Assembly: GCF_040412425.1 (NCBI RefSeq)
Contig: NC_089788.1
Location: forward strand, 62,900,720-62,964,719
Length of the DNA stretch: 64,000 nt
DNA from: Macrobrachium rosenbergii
Taxonomy: Eukaryota > Arthropoda > Malacostraca > Decapoda > Palaemonidae
Direction: 5' to 3'
In this document: positions 1 to 12,419 of the stretch, piece after piece
How the letters are laid out: every line of letters begins with the position of its first letter
Position numbering within the stretch: the first letter of the stretch is position 1
Program-made: the position numbers and the translations under genes
Notes under the pieces: model-generated
Databases searched by the model: none
Told to the model about the DNA's origin: nothing
The model's input: the letters and a program-made list of their open reading frames with translations, nothing else

Positions 1-760
1 GTTGATGGGAGTTGGGGGCACTCCCCTTCTGGATCTCTTTGCCATAATATTCATCTTCTGTCCACCAGTTCAAGATCCAAAGACTTGGGCAATAGACACA
101 TGCTTTCGGATTGGTTTTATCTGGACGTTTTTCCTTTTTGGCTGTGTTTCAAAGGTTTCTGACTATTCCAGTTAACTGCGGATTCACACTTGACCTTGGC
201 AGCTCCATGATGGCCATGCAGGGAATGGTTCCAAAATATCCTATCCACCCCATGCTTCAGCTGACCCTGTGCAGACCCTAAATTGTCTCATGTGAACAAG
301 AGTTTTTCCCAAGGAGTGCAGAAGATCCATTATTAATTCCAGAAGTCAGTTTACTAAGCACTGTGCGAGAAACAGTGGTCAGCCTTCAGAGCTGGGTGCT
401 TATCCAAGAAGATTGTCTACACTCCTACCTCTATATTAACCTAATGAGTTCTTTACTCATTTGTGGTTCACTTAAGGTTTGTCTCTTCATGCTATTAAAG
501 GGTACTGCTTCACGTTAGCATCTTTATTAAGATGCTTTGGTCTAAATCTCTCTGCTAACCTGGATATTAAGGAAGCCTTCAGTTCCTTAAGTCTAGATTC
601 CTTATTCTCCAATTAAACCACTGGACTGGGACTTGATGTAATGCTGAAATAGTAAGTATACTTCCATTTAATACTCAGCCTTCCTAAAAGATTTGATGAT
701 TAAACCTTATTTTTATGGTCAGTGAGCTCAGGCCTTTTCCTACAATCAGGGCTTTACTTC
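1..760 (+). mobile_element. DIRS-like retroelement fragment (RNase H-linker part)
   Basis: The + strand encodes a short run typical of DIRS-type reverse transcriptase/RNase H polyproteins. A DLFA motif lies at 32-43 and is followed in frame by a PPVQDPKTWAID-like stretch ending at 97. From about 190 comes an LTLAAP-WP-REWF pattern in which the first tryptophan codon of the WW pair has become TGA. Stops and frame changes run through the whole segment, so it is a dead copy. Farther down (about 600-700) a weak match to the start of the tyrosine recombinase may be present. The window edge cuts the element on the left. DIRS elements replicate by reverse transcription and integrate with a tyrosine recombinase. 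The family call rests on motif recognition only. Confidence 0.55.
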
Positions 761-1599
761 ATAAGGAACAGCCCTTTCCTTTTTTCCCCTTCTTCTGAGC
801 AAAGAATAAATGTTTATTGAGTCTCGGACTGTTCCTTGATTATTTTGTGTCCCCATTCTGCCTCGCTTGGTGACAGATGGGTAGTTCTCCCTATCTCCAA
901 TCACAGCAGTGTCTCTGAGGGCAAAGGACTTGGGAACTCAGACAGATTGACCTATGGCAAAAAATGCCATGGCCTCTCTGTTGGAGGACCTGGTCAAGGA
1001 AGCACACACTAATCAAGATCCCTTTCGCTTCCCACTCCTGAAGGTAAGCTTCATAAGGGAGAGCAGTGGCAACTACTGTACACTATTTTCCAGTCTTCAG
1101 TGTTGTCAGTGCAGACCAGAGGAGATGTAACTCCACATTTACCTCACTTTATATATGAGATGTAGAGATTCAGTACAATCATGCAGAGCACTTTCGCCCC
1201 TCATTATGACGGGGGAACTCATATCCAGAACACCTAGGATAACTGTAGTCTAGCCTTTCCTATTTACTTAGGAAGTTTTTCGGGGAGTATGAAGGTGCAT
1301 AGTTTGAGATAGGTAAGAGTCTTCATTCATTTACCATCTTTGCTCTGTTGGCCTAGGCACAAGGCCTTTTGTCCCACTGTCACCAAAGTGAGAGTGGTAT
1401 CTCTTGCAAAAAGCCTCCAGTATCTTTCAGAGGTCCTTGCAGCCTAATGAATTAGTCCTCTCCTGGCAACAGTACCAGCAGATGGATTCTAATAATTAAG
1501 TAAGAGGTGTCTTATTCCTTGTGGAATTTTGTTGTTGCCTCATGGGTTATAATTATTTGTCCTCACACCTTTCTCCCCCCTTTTCTTAAATGTGCAAAT

Positions 1600-1745
1600 C
1601 ATCTATCATAGTAGAGAGGTATGATTAACATCAAAAATAGAAATTTTTCTAATAAAATTATTTTTTAGATACCTCTCTATTATATATCCCCCCCAACCTC
1701 GCTGATGCCAGGATTACAACTATCATAATAGAGAGGTATTTAAAA
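1600..1745. repeat. Short inverted/direct repeat cluster
   Basis: The motif ATAGTAGAGAGGTAT near 1608-1622 is matched in inverted orientation by ATACCTCTCTATTATAT near 1669-1685, giving a possible hairpin with about a 45-nt loop. It returns in direct orientation near 1726-1741. This may be the end of a small foldback element; no family is recognised. Confidence 0.5.
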
Positions 1746-2199
1746 AGTAGATTTTATTTTTTACTTGATCTAGAGCACAGCAAAATTTGTCAGTGATATA
1801 TACAACTACAGGGATAGATCTCCCCTGAATATCGCAGTTATATAACATGACCTTCACCTGTATTTGCCATGGTTGCAGATGATGGAAATTTATTGATGTA
1901 GAAAGGGATCAATGTACAGCACTGTATAAGCATTACTAACTAAAATTTGTCTAAGACATTAAGAAAATTACAAAAACAATGCAGTAATACCTCGAACTTG
2001 AGCGGGCTTAGGTTCCAGAACTTGTGTATGGCGAGGATTCACATAAGTTTGGTGCTGTTGCTAAAAATGCTAATACATATAGTAAATGCTTATTTGTAGA
2101 AATTAAACCCTAAATATGACAAAATCATGCTCCCAAACCACTTTAATTTCATTTAAAAGTTGGCTCAATACCGTACTGTAAATCAATATATTTCATTAC

Positions 2200-2445
2200 A
2201 ATACAGAGAGAGAGAGAGAGAGATGGGGGCGTTGCCCTTATGTTAAATATCTCTTGAAATTGTTCATGAATTATTATGGAGACAGAGAGAATAATGTGAG
2301 AGAGAGAGAGAGAGAGACACACACTGTACTGTAGGTGAGAAAGAGAGATGGGGGATTGCCCTTACGTTAAATATCTTTTGAAATTCTTCGTGAATTATTA
2401 TGGAGACACAGAGAATAACAAGAGAGAGAGAGAGAGAGAGATTTT
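2200..2445. repeat. Tandem duplication bounded by GA microsatellites
   Basis: A block starting at about 2220 (AGATGGGGGCGTTGCCCTTA...) is repeated at about 2346 with few changes. The two copies, about 126 bp apart, are separated and flanked by GA runs near 2202-2222, 2301-2318 and 2421-2440. Open frames here are low-complexity Leu-Ser runs and are not genes. Confidence 0.75.
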
Positions 2446-2604
2446 CAGTATCCTTCATAGCAGTACATATTTTATTTGATCATCGAGTGGGCAACATTTT
2501 CTACCCTTTGTGGTCAATATTTCAAGATAATTGACAGTTAGGTTACCCCCCCTCACTCCAAAGCTTTGGAGAAGATGGAGAATCAATGGGATCTGGTTTT
2601 TGTA

Positions 2605-2725
2605 CTATGTAAATAGCCAGTTATAAGCATTTTTAGAGGGGGATGTCAAGTATTCACAGATTTTAGCTATAAGCAGGTGTTTGTGGTCCTTATCCCCTGC
2701 AAATACCGGCGGTTGACTATGTTAC
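2605..2725 (+). mobile_element. Partial copy of the 29408-29750 inverted-repeat element
   Basis: The segment running from a CAGTTATAAGCATTTTTAGAG stretch to GCAAATACCGGCGG-TTGACTAT matches the right half of the element at 29408-29750 in the same orientation. It includes the AAGTATTC(A/G)C(A/G)GATTTTAGCTAT core. The left half is not obvious here. GA repeats and other sequence precede it. Confidence 0.5.
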
Positions 2726-3049
2726 ATATGCATAAAAGATCTCTCTCTTACCTTAAGAGTGAGAGAGATGTTTACATCAACAACTGTTTTGTGATTTTAA
2801 TAGCATACAGTATTTATGTAAAAAATGAAAATAATAAAAATTTTTCATACCAATTTTACACGTAAAAGCATGAAAACTTATAAATTACATAAAAAATTAA
2901 ACATAACCACTTCTGTAGGGTTTCTCGAGGATTTTGCAAATGTTGCATGTCTGTGAAAAAATTGCATACAGGTAGGCTATGCCAATTACAGTAGTCAGGT
3001 TCCAATAAAAAGTTTGCGTGTCTGTGAATTTGCGCAACTCGAAGCGCTA

Positions 3050-3230
3050 TATACAATATACAAACAGTTGGTCCTTTACAATAAGAATTACTTTCAGTGC
3101 AGCTGGAATTGGCTATTCAACTTTAAACAAGATGATGGAGTACGTAGTTAACTACCGACCTTGGGTGGGAGTCCTGCCCACCCAGTTGGTATACACCCAC
3201 TTTGCTTTTGGCCATTGAAGAGGAAGGAAG
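3050..3230 (-). repeat. Left inverted end of the 3050-7545 element
   Basis: This is the inverted copy of the block at about 7340-7505. Shared landmarks are TGGTCCTTTACAATAAGAATTA (right copy: AGGTCCTTTAC...), GGAGTACGTAGTTAACTACC and AGTTGGTATACACCCACTTTG. Similarity fades after about 3230. Confidence 0.75.
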
Positions 3231-3732
3231 TGCGCTCTTCTCCTCTCTGCTGCTGTTCGACTTTATGTTTTAACATATTGATGATATTGCTGATATATTA
3301 ATATAATGTGTTATATAATACTGTATATGCAATACAACTCCTTGTTTTACTTTTGAGTTCACGCATTCAGTATTTTGATTTAGTGGTTCATATACGCAAA
3401 CCCCAACAACTTTTATTAGCCAATGATGTGTCAAAGTGGTTTTAATGTTGCTAAGGCAACGGGATTAAAATGTTTTGTTCTATGACGTACGTTCTCTCGG
3501 AGAATTTTATTTCTTCGCTTTATGAAGGAAGGTTTGTGTGCTGAAAATTTCTTTGACATTTGTAATGTTTTAGTTTTTCAGATGTTGTAGAGCTTGAGTG
3601 CCTGGGAATAAGAGTTCTCTCACTGGCAGTACATGCAATATTTCCCTGTATGTTGCTGATTGCTCATTTTGATTCGTCTACAGGCATGAAGCAGCTGTTG
3701 CTTGGGTTCTTAGGAACCTGTGGCTCAAGTCG

Positions 3733-3787
3733 GAGAGAGAGAGAGAGAAAGAGAGAGGCCAGTGTGTGTGTGTGTGTGTGTGTGTGC
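3733..3787. repeat. GA then TG microsatellite
   Basis: An imperfect GA run (3733-3758) is followed by a TG run (about 3762-3787). Both fall inside the 3050-7545 element and create spurious open frames on both strands. Confidence 0.9.
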
Positions 3788-4004
3788 ACTCATTCCTCCT
3801 CCACAGTCCTGCACGGGAATGGTATAAGGGTCCCGGGACAGCGATGGCCTTGTGTAGAAGTCGAAGAAGAGAAACGATTTCGTTGTCTTGGCCTTCATTT
3901 TTCTTGGTGCTCTCCCACGACTTCGAACTCAGGAACCACATTGCGGCAACACAGGATCACCATGTGCTTGCTCGGGCCTCCCTAAATATGACACATTGAA
4001 GAGG

Positions 4005-4780
4005 TAACCCGCGTTACCTATACTAGTTCCAAGAATTCTTTTTTCCTGGACTAGTATGTACCTCCGCCTGTGTTTCTTTGGACATTCGGGTAGAGGGAGC
4101 AACTGACAATTGTCCTGTACGTGACTCGGAAACCTGAATGTGTGAACCTCTAAGGAGAATCACGTCACTCTGGGTACTCAGGTTTCATTGAAACCTCGAG
4201 TTACCTTTACCAGAATCGTGGAGTTACTCCATGGACTGGTAAATCGCTTCTTCTGCTCGAGTTTCCTCAGACAATCGAGTTGAGGGAGCAACCGATGATT
4301 GATTAACTTGTGACTTGAGAGCTCCAGGTGTGCGAGTCTCAAGCTGGACTCATATCACCACGTGTACTCGGGTTTTCTTGAAATCCCAAGTTACCCTTAC
4401 CAGTATTATGGAGTTAACCTTTATGAACTGATGATCAGTCCATTCGTGATTTGGGAGCTTCAGGTGCGTGAGTCTTGAGCATAACTTGCATCACTTTGGG
4501 TACTTGGGTTTCTTAGAAACTTGAAGCTACCCTTTATTAGTACCATGGAATCACTCTGAAGGCTGGTGTAGAGCCTACTTCTGCTCGAGATTCCTTGAAT
4601 TCTCAGGTAATGGAAGCAACTGACGCATGAAAGATTTATGATTCAGGAGCTTCAGGTGTGTGGTCTTCCAAGGAGACCTGTGTCACCCCAGGTGCTGGGG
4701 TTGTTTAGAAACTCAGAGTTACCTTTACCAGTATTGTGGGTCAACCTCACGGGCTTCTGTAGGCTCCTCTATCACTGAAG
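4005..4780 (+). repeat. Degenerate ~190-bp tandem repeat
   Basis: The landmark GTTACC-TTACCAG-AT-TGGAGTTA recurs at about 4010, 4199, 4389, 4524 and 4717. Spacings are about 189, 190, 135 and 193 bp, so one unit is shortened. Each unit also carries a CTGCTCGAG-TTCCT part, a GAGGGAGCAACTGA-like part and a GGGAGCTTCAGGTGTG part. Related units reappear at about 6500-6760. A 189-bp period equals 63 codons, so this could be a decayed protein repeat, but stops interrupt every frame. Confidence 0.7.
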
Positions 4781-4999
4781 AATCTTCACAACACCGATAA
4801 GTAAAGGGTTAGTGCACAACATGCAAGCACTGCTTCACCCCCGACCAGTACTCTTCTGAGTACGTGGCCAGGATCCCATAGCAGTGCAGCCGATTTGCGA
4901 GTCCATGCACCCAGAGAAGCTATCAACAAGTTCCCCATACAATCTTCTTCACGTGTAAGAGACCAAGGCCTCGAAAAAGATTGGGGCACATCTTTGGAG

Positions 5000-7130
5000 A
5001 CATTTCAAGTTCAAGCCTGAGAGTACGCGATCGCTCCCCTGGTCAGCCCTTGCCTGTGTTCATGCGTACGAGCTGCTCACCTGGGGATAGCTTCTGTGCA
5101 CGTTTGCATGAACAGCCCTCCTTGTTCCTGTACAGGAACAGTGTCAGACCGATGGTGGAATTCAAGACTTCGTTGTCTTCTCCTTCATCTTTGTCATGTG
5201 CTGTCATCTCCTCCCCTTCTTCGTCCAAAGCTACAAAGTGAAGGAAGAAGAAGGGTGCCTCTCCTAACTGTAGAAGTCCCATAGGGCTTCTGATGACCAA
5301 CCTTCTTCCACAGAGAAGGCTACGGGACCTCTCGCTAGTGGTACTACCAGTACTGCAACTCTAGATTGTTTATCTGGCACAAGAGCAACTGCTGCCTGGG
5401 GTTCCACAGACCCCTTGTGCAATGGTGCTAGTCCTGGGAATCCTTCCTGGTCTGGTAAGGGTTTCCGGTCTGCAGACCCAGACCCTACCAAGCAGAGAGC
5501 GTAAGTTCATAGCATGCGGCTCTTACTCAACCCTTGCCTGCTTCTGTACAGGAACGGTGCAACGGTCCCGGATTGGTGACTTTGGCCTACCGGTCCGCTC
5601 ACCTAGGAAAGACAAGAGGGGATTTCCCATCCAGTCTTCTTCTCCTGAAGAGACTTCTGCTTCTAGGAAGACTGTAGCATGTCTTCGGGATGGCCCTGTT
5701 CATGTTTGCTTGAATGGGAGTGCTCTCCCAGACCTGTACAGCCACAGTCAACATGGTTTGACAACAGCGTACAGCCTTACTTGCCTGTCGGGGCTTCGGC
5801 CTCCATTAGGTACGGAAAGGGTGCAAGGTACAGTATCTCACTGGTCCCCTCTATCTCCTCGGAGTTTACCAGGGACAGGACAGAACTGGTGTTCAGAACT
5901 GGGAACATTCATTATCCCATCTGTTCCTGACCATGGAAGCTTATGCTCCAGATTCGGTCCGTGAACCAGACCTGGGATATGCTCAAGTGGTAAAGAGATT
6001 ACCAGGGGACTCTGGCGGACATTTGGAGATTGTTTGTTGGATATATATGCAGTTTACGACTTCCAGGAAGAAATGTGGCTTTCCCTGTGTGCTGTTTATC
6101 ATCCATTGGAACTTTGGGGACAGGGGAAGAAACTCAAAGTCTTGATGTCCTTGCCATGGTTGAGATTTGCTGAAAGGGTTGTGAACCATGCCTCTCCACA
6201 TGCTCTTGCCACTGGTTATCCTGTAACCCTCCCGTCTGCTACTCCTGCTGCTCCCGCCTGCAGGGGCGATCAGCTGCTTACTGCCATCTTGAAAAGGGAA
6301 GCGGAAGTCAAGGAAGAGAAGTCGCTATCATCATCTTCATCTGCTGCTGCCTTCTCACCTTCTACGGATGCTCACCAGCAGAAGAAGAAAGAAGTTGCCC
6401 CCCCCCGAAGAAGTCCCGTCACGAGATTTCTAAGGGCCTGCTTCCCTCCATGGGAGGCAGAGGGGTCTCTTGTTGGCTCACCCCAGTCTCTGGACTTAAG
6501 GTACAGTATCACATACCTTGCCGAGGTATCGTGATTCATGAGCTCGAGTGCATGGGTCTCCAAGATTTGTGAACTCAGAACCAGTTCTGGGAAGTCTTCT
6601 TCCAAGGCTGGTCTGTGCCTGTCTCTTCCGGCGTTTCTTCGGACACTCAGGTAGAGGAGGCTCCTGTGGATCATCCTGGATGTGATTCGGGAGCTTTGAG
6701 TCACTCCAGGTACTCAGGTTTCTTCATAACCTCAAGTACCCAAAACCAGTTCTGGAGAGTCCGAGAGAAGTTGTCGAAGCATTCAGTGCTTCTTCACCTC
6801 CTACTGGTACTTCTTCAAGTATTCAGCCAGGTTCCCGACCAAGTGCTTCAGATTCAAGGGTTTGAGCACTTAGAGATGCAGCAAGGAGGTCCCCTCCTCA
6901 GTCGTCTTTCCAGGAGGCTTCAGCCTTGAAGAAGATTGGGCCACTTCATGAGGTGCAGGCATTGCTAAAGACAGTGCTGTTAGTACCCATTAGGATACGC
7001 ATATCCGAATACATGTCTTTTTTTTCTGGGGACAGGAGACGACTTCTCTACTTGACCGAGACTTGGCAGTTTAGTTCAAGATTGAGAAGCTCGACCTCAC
7101 ACTCGAGCAGAATGGTTGGTGTCCTGTAAT
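5000..7130 (+). pseudogene. Gag-like retroelement region, broken
   Basis: Several overlapping open frames in different phases cover this GC-richer stretch, notably 5422-5964, 6034-6534 and 6615-6929. They are rich in Ser, Pro, Leu and Arg. The 6034-6534 frame has a serine run followed by a basic KKKEVAPPRRSPVTR patch near 6385-6430. No frame is continuous, no enzyme motif is visible, and ~190-bp repeat units lie on both sides. The best reading is the decayed gag-type region of the surrounding retroelement. A short host exon cannot be excluded. No function is assigned beyond the likely retroelement origin. Confidence 0.35.
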
Positions 7131-7244
7131 GCTGGTATTTTGGTCTTAGCCCCATATCAGTAAGTTCAGAGAAGAGTTCAGTTATTCCTGTTACTAAGGA
7201 ATAGACAGCTCAGCAGTAAACGACTGACAGTTTGTATATTGTGT

Positions 7245-7545
7245 AGGAACAAATGACAAATTATTAGAGTAAAATTTGTATTTTTCCTAACTATACAAAC
7301 CTGAGGTCCTTTACAAGTTAAGTGCCCACCTCAGTCACCCCTCATTCTGCTTCCTATGCCAAAGACAAAGTGGGTGTATACCAACTGGCTCCCACCCATA
7401 GTCGGTAGTTAACTACGTACTCCATCACCTTGTTTAGAGTTAAACGGCGGTTTCCAGCTCCGCTGCAGGTAATTCTTATTGTAAAGGACCTCAGGTTTGT
7501 ATAGTTGGGGAAAATACAAATTACTTGAAAAATTTGTCATCCGGC
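7245..7545. repeat. Foldback right end of the 3050-7545 element
   Basis: The outer ~60 bp are inverted copies of each other: TATACAAACCTGAGGTCCTTTAC near 7293-7315 pairs with GTAAAGGACCTCAGGTTTGTATA near 7480-7502. Both outer ends run into AAATTTGTATTTT/AAATACAAATT and then GACAAAT-type sequence. The inner part matches the left end at 3050-3230 in inverted orientation. Similar but diverged structures lie at 44767-45086 and 55067-55325. Confidence 0.8.
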
Positions 7546-9223
7546 AATGCTGATTTCAATTAGCAGCAACTTGTCAAATTTCAATGGAATGTAGTTAACC
7601 CAGAATGAAACTTGAAGTAGGATGAAGTTCCGTTAGTGATGCACATTGTATTGAAATGAACATTGCATTAAAATGATTTTTGTGCCAATGAAAAAACAGT
7701 AAAATTTTGATTTAAACCATTTTTCTTTTGTAATTTGATGGATCCTATATGGTCAATATTGTTAACTGAAACATTAGCAAAGGAAATTTTGTGAGATTCT
7801 CTTTGGAAATTTTTATACATATTTTAATAGAGCTTTACTGCCTTGTTATTAAACCTTTCTATGGTGTACACATTTCTTGAGACAATAACAGTGGAAAAGG
7901 GCTTTGATATTAAAAAATGCTCTTGTTATTTGGAAAGCACAGCATATGCAGCCAGAAAGGGCTAGATTTTAGTGAGGTTCTATGTAATTATTTCTTCAAG
8001 AGGGCTGTCTGGAGCTAATGATGTTGGAAAGTTGTGTGCACAAGTGTTTCCATGGCTTTTAAACTTTGACTTAACTCTTAAACAAGCCATACCCATCCTG
8101 GAACACACTGTGATTTGAGTTTTTACATGAGGAATTCCCTTATCCTATTTCTCTGAGTATTTCTCTGAGTTCTCAAAATAACTGAAAACTTCTGAAAAAT
8201 ATTTTCTGTGACCTAACTTTAAAAAGTAATTTATGGCTTTTGCAAAATAGCTTTTTTTTACTTTAGAAACTTCTCTGCCTCTTTTCCAGTTATCAAGTCC
8301 TATCAAAATCACATGATGAAGAGTTAGTATCTAACTAATAATTGAAAATTTAGATGGATTAAACCAAGGTTCATGAACACTTGAATTAACAAGAAGGTTA
8401 GTTATCATTTTGCCAGAGCTTTCAGATGTCTTCACCAAAGGATTGGAATGTTAACTTTAGGGGAATCTGATGTGGTGAGACCAACCAGTGAGTTCTGATT
8501 CTCCCAAGTAGGTCTTGTAATAATTATAGAGTTCATAAATATCTTAAATATCAATGTTAGCATGATTGTCAATGCCAGCATTAAGGCAAAAACTTTTTAG
8601 GAAATTTCCACCTTGACTTTAGTTTGTTACCTATTCAATATGAAAACTGAAAGCTTCTATATTTTATCATTTATTGAAAAATAGGTTTAACCAGTGTAAA
8701 CAACAAATAGAATCAGAGAGGCGGAGCATCTCTTCAGTTGTTGTGAGGTTCAAGCAACTCATTCTTGAAAGATCTCACTGGATCGCTAATCTTTTCCCTT
8801 CATCAAGTCAGCATGTTAAACATTAATGCCAGAATAGACTTTTGTTTAAATGTTTATTAGCTGACCTGTTCACATAAATCACCGAACTTATTGCTGCTCG
8901 TTCTATGTGCAGTATGTAAATTACAGTACCAAAAACGGAACAGCTAGCATCATTTACAGCTAAAAGCCTTGTCCATTAATTTCAGAAGAAATATGCAATT
9001 ACTTTGAATTTTAAGGATGGTAGTTGAGAGACAGGGAAAAAGGTAAGTAGGCCTCCCACAAGATAATCCAGTTTGTAAAAGTTGACCTGTCACTAATGAG
9101 AGTAGGACCTACCTACAAAGACCTCTCAGGTGCAAATACTTGCTTTCAGACTATATGTTCATATGCACTGTTGCTAGTATATATACTGTATTGTGAATTT
9201 TTATAACTTTTCTGTGTGGTGTT
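7546..9223. other. AT-rich non-coding sequence upstream of the first visible mRpL38 exon
   Basis: No open frame with protein-like composition, no recognised repeat and no RNA gene was seen. The missing 5' exon or exons of mRpL38 could lie here or farther upstream, but no candidate with a start codon and a compatible donor was identified. Confidence 0.5.
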
Positions 9224-10091
<868 letters not shown>

Positions 10092-10276
10092 TGCGTGTGT
10101 GTTTAGCATTTTTTAACCATTTTCCATATGCTCACATATATTTTTGTCTTTTGAGTTTGATGTTTTATTCGAATTTATAAGATAATAATGTACTGTATGC
10201 CTAACATTAGGCCGTAAATTTTCAGGATCTTAAAGTTGAGTAGTGTTGCTCATTCTGTGCTTATTTTTTTCCCCAG

Positions 10277-10438
10277 AGAGAGATGAAACGGAGAAAGATC
10301 CCAAATTGTACGCTCCAGTCAACATTGGGTTCACCATTGACAGACAATCCCGAATGGAGCAAATATCAAAGCGTGTGGAGAAGGTGAAAAGCAATAAACG
10401 AGATAGAAACTTGGAAAAACTCGCAAAGAAATGGCTGT
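10277..10438 (+). CDS. mRpL38: mRpL38, first visible exon
   Basis: The acceptor TTTTCCCCAG precedes 10277. The exon opens with two bases completing a split codon, so an upstream coding exon must exist. It encodes RDETEKDPKLYAPVNIGF followed by a basic, charged helix-like stretch (SKRVEKVKSNKRDRNLEKLA). This corresponds to the linker before the PEBP domain in mL38. The donor T|GTAAGT at 10439 leaves one base of a codon. The stop seen just past 10438 when read through (TAG) is intronic. This exon is the most diverged of the seven, but its phase and its position before the VDLDAVQKEW exon make the assignment sound. Confidence 0.85.
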
Positions 10439-10625
10439 GTAAGTAGATGTATCTGAAAATCAAAGTTGAGGAGTAGATTTTTTCCATCTTATAAATCAAA
10501 CTCATCATGATCACTAACCCTTCCACTTCTGGTTGGGTAGACATACATCACAAATGTTTCATCACAAACTCATTATTGCATTCTTTTGTTTAAGAAATAA
10601 TGATCTTTCACTATAAAATATTAAC

Positions 10626-11590
10626 TTGGCTGAAGAAATGATTCAAAAGGAAGTCAACACTTATAGAATTAACTCTGGAGCCAGAGCTATTGAAATAATG
10701 CAAAGTGGAACTGAGGAATCCAGTATCTTTCCCCTGAAAGCACACTGTGTAATTTTACTAATATCCTACTTTGTAAATAGCCTTGAGAAACTTATAAGGA
10801 AAAGAATCATCATGCATCTGACTGCTGACACTCTCCTCCCTACCAGCCAACATGGCTTTGTGCCTAGGAGATTTTTGGTATCACAGCAAGTCAACTAAAC
10901 AAAGTCAGTAATCAGAATCCTAGAATCAGGTAATGGAATTCACACTATGTATCGTAACTTTGCCAGAGTTTTTGACAAAGGTATCACTTCATACAGTGCA
11001 ACAAGCTCAAAGAAGGATGGATAGGTTGACGTGTATGAACCTGGCTATGTAATTTCCTTTGGAGCCAAATGCTTCAATTACCAGCAAATGGAACATTATC
11101 CAAACCAGCCCAAGTCATACTGAGTTTCTGAGAAGGAACAGTTCTGGGTCCTGTTCTCATTTTATTATGATAAGCAATATTAATATCAACCTGCAAAGCT
11201 CATATTTATCTATATTTACCAACAATTCCTATCCCTTAGCCTTAACAGACTCATGTGAGAACTGGAAAGTTTCAGATATGAACTAGGTAGTACAGTATAA
11301 TGTATTTATGAGTACAAATAAAGAAAGCAACCTTTATACTGTAAAGACAAATTTGAGCACATACACTTTGGTAAGAAGTCAAGGAATTTCAGTCTTTATC
11401 TTATCCCAGGTGGAAATGCTATTATAATAAAGCACCAAGTAAAAGATCTGGGAGTCGTTATCCCCAGTAGCTTAAATGGTCCATCCATATAGACATAATC
11501 ACGGTAAACTGTTGTAAAGGGTCAACATGGATACCGAGAACTTTTGAAAAAGAGATCCCAATACCATGTACATGCTGTTGGTGACTTTCT
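10626..11590 (+). mobile_element. LINE reverse-transcriptase fragment (jockey/CR1-like), broken
   Basis: From about 10720 the + strand reads SYFVNSLEKLIRKRI, then LLPTSQHGFVPRR. This is the reverse-transcriptase region before the catalytic palm, in which family members have a kinase-like 'E..I...I...L......QHGF...R' pattern. After frame breaks, about 11440-11480 reads VKDLGV(V)IPS, a typical post-catalytic motif. Several stops and shifts are present, and no active site is intact. The poly-pyrimidine stretch at 11620-11760 follows it. This is an intronic dead copy inside mRpL38. Confidence 0.6.
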
Positions 11591-11961
11591 AAACAAAATT
11601 AAATTGATAAGTAAAATATAATCTTCCCCCTTTTTCCCTCCATTTTTTTTTTCTCTTTCCCTCTTGATTTTTTTTTTTAATTCCCCCCCTTTTTTATTGT
11701 TTATTTATTTATTTAACTACTTTATTTTTTATGTACTCTTTCCCCCCCTTTTTTTTCCCAGCCCGAGAAGAACCCTAAAAGAGTTCAGAGGTCTGGTTAA
11801 ACAAATCATTTATAACTAACTAACTAACTGCTGTTTCCAATTTTGGTTCCCACAACCAACTAATTATAAGTTTATTAGATTGGCTAGAGGTGTACTTTGA
11901 AGTTTCACAGAAATGGTTGATAACTTTCTTGACCTTCCTCATTGTACTAGATTGAAGGCAT

Positions 11962-12386
11962 TGATGATTATCTGTCAGTTTTATAAATTTAACCATTATT
12001 ATTTTATTTTCATTAAATGGTTTTGTGAAGTAGGTGTAGGCATTATACACGTAGGAAATGTTGATAAAGTCCCCTGTTAATTTTTTGGGATGTTCGTAAA
12101 GTGTAAAGCAAGTCCTCTCATTATGTTGGAATGGTGCAATGGTTGTTGTTGTGACTACATAAGACGTACGGAACATGGTAGTTAGGAAAATGGTGATGTG
12201 AGTCAGTCAGGGACTTGCAGTGGTGACGAAAGGTTGTGAGTGCTCTCGTTTGCAGTTTGTTGGTTGGGTTGTAAGTCTTTCTTTTGTTTTGTTTGTGTCA
12301 TGAGCTGGCTTGGGTGAGCAGTGAAATGGGAATGGGTGTGTAAATTGAGTAATTGTTGCATATTTGTCGGGCTGGGTGTTTATTCG
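11962..12386 (+). repeat. 5' LTR of the copia element
   Basis: It aligns along its length with 16609-17018. Shared landmarks include ATTAAATGG, AATGGTGCAATGGT, GGTTGGGT-GTAAGTC, GTGAGCTGGCTT and GGGCTGGGTGTTTATTC. It starts TG and ends at a decayed CG, where the 3' copy has CA. The two LTRs differ by many substitutions and small indels, so the insertion is old. Confidence 0.85.
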
Positions 12387-12388
12387 AC

Positions 12389-12404
12389 TGGTAGCAGAGC
12401 ACGG
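12389..12404 (+). promoter_or_regulatory. Primer-binding site, initiator tRNA-Met
   Basis: TGGTAGCAGAGCACGG begins two bases after the 5' LTR. Its first 11 bases match the complement of the 3' end of animal initiator tRNA-Met, the usual copia primer. Confidence 0.75.
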
Positions 12405-12419
12405 TTAGTCAGAAATGAA

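Larger units (their letters stand above)
3050..7545 (+). mobile_element. DIRS-like retroelement with inverted ends, internally deleted
   Basis: Sequence at about 3055-3225 is the inverted complement of about 7340-7505. Both carry the same run around GGAGTACGTAGTTAACTACC and the GTATACACCCACTTTG block. Between them lie a ~190-bp tandem repeat and a GC-richer region with gag-like low-complexity open frames. No reverse transcriptase or recombinase is visible, so this would be a non-autonomous or deleted copy. The link to DIRS is inferred: the same kind of foldback sequence lies just downstream of recognisable DIRS recombinase remnants at 44767 and 55067, and inverted termini are characteristic of DIRS elements. 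It could instead be an unrelated inverted-repeat transposon. Confidence 0.5.
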
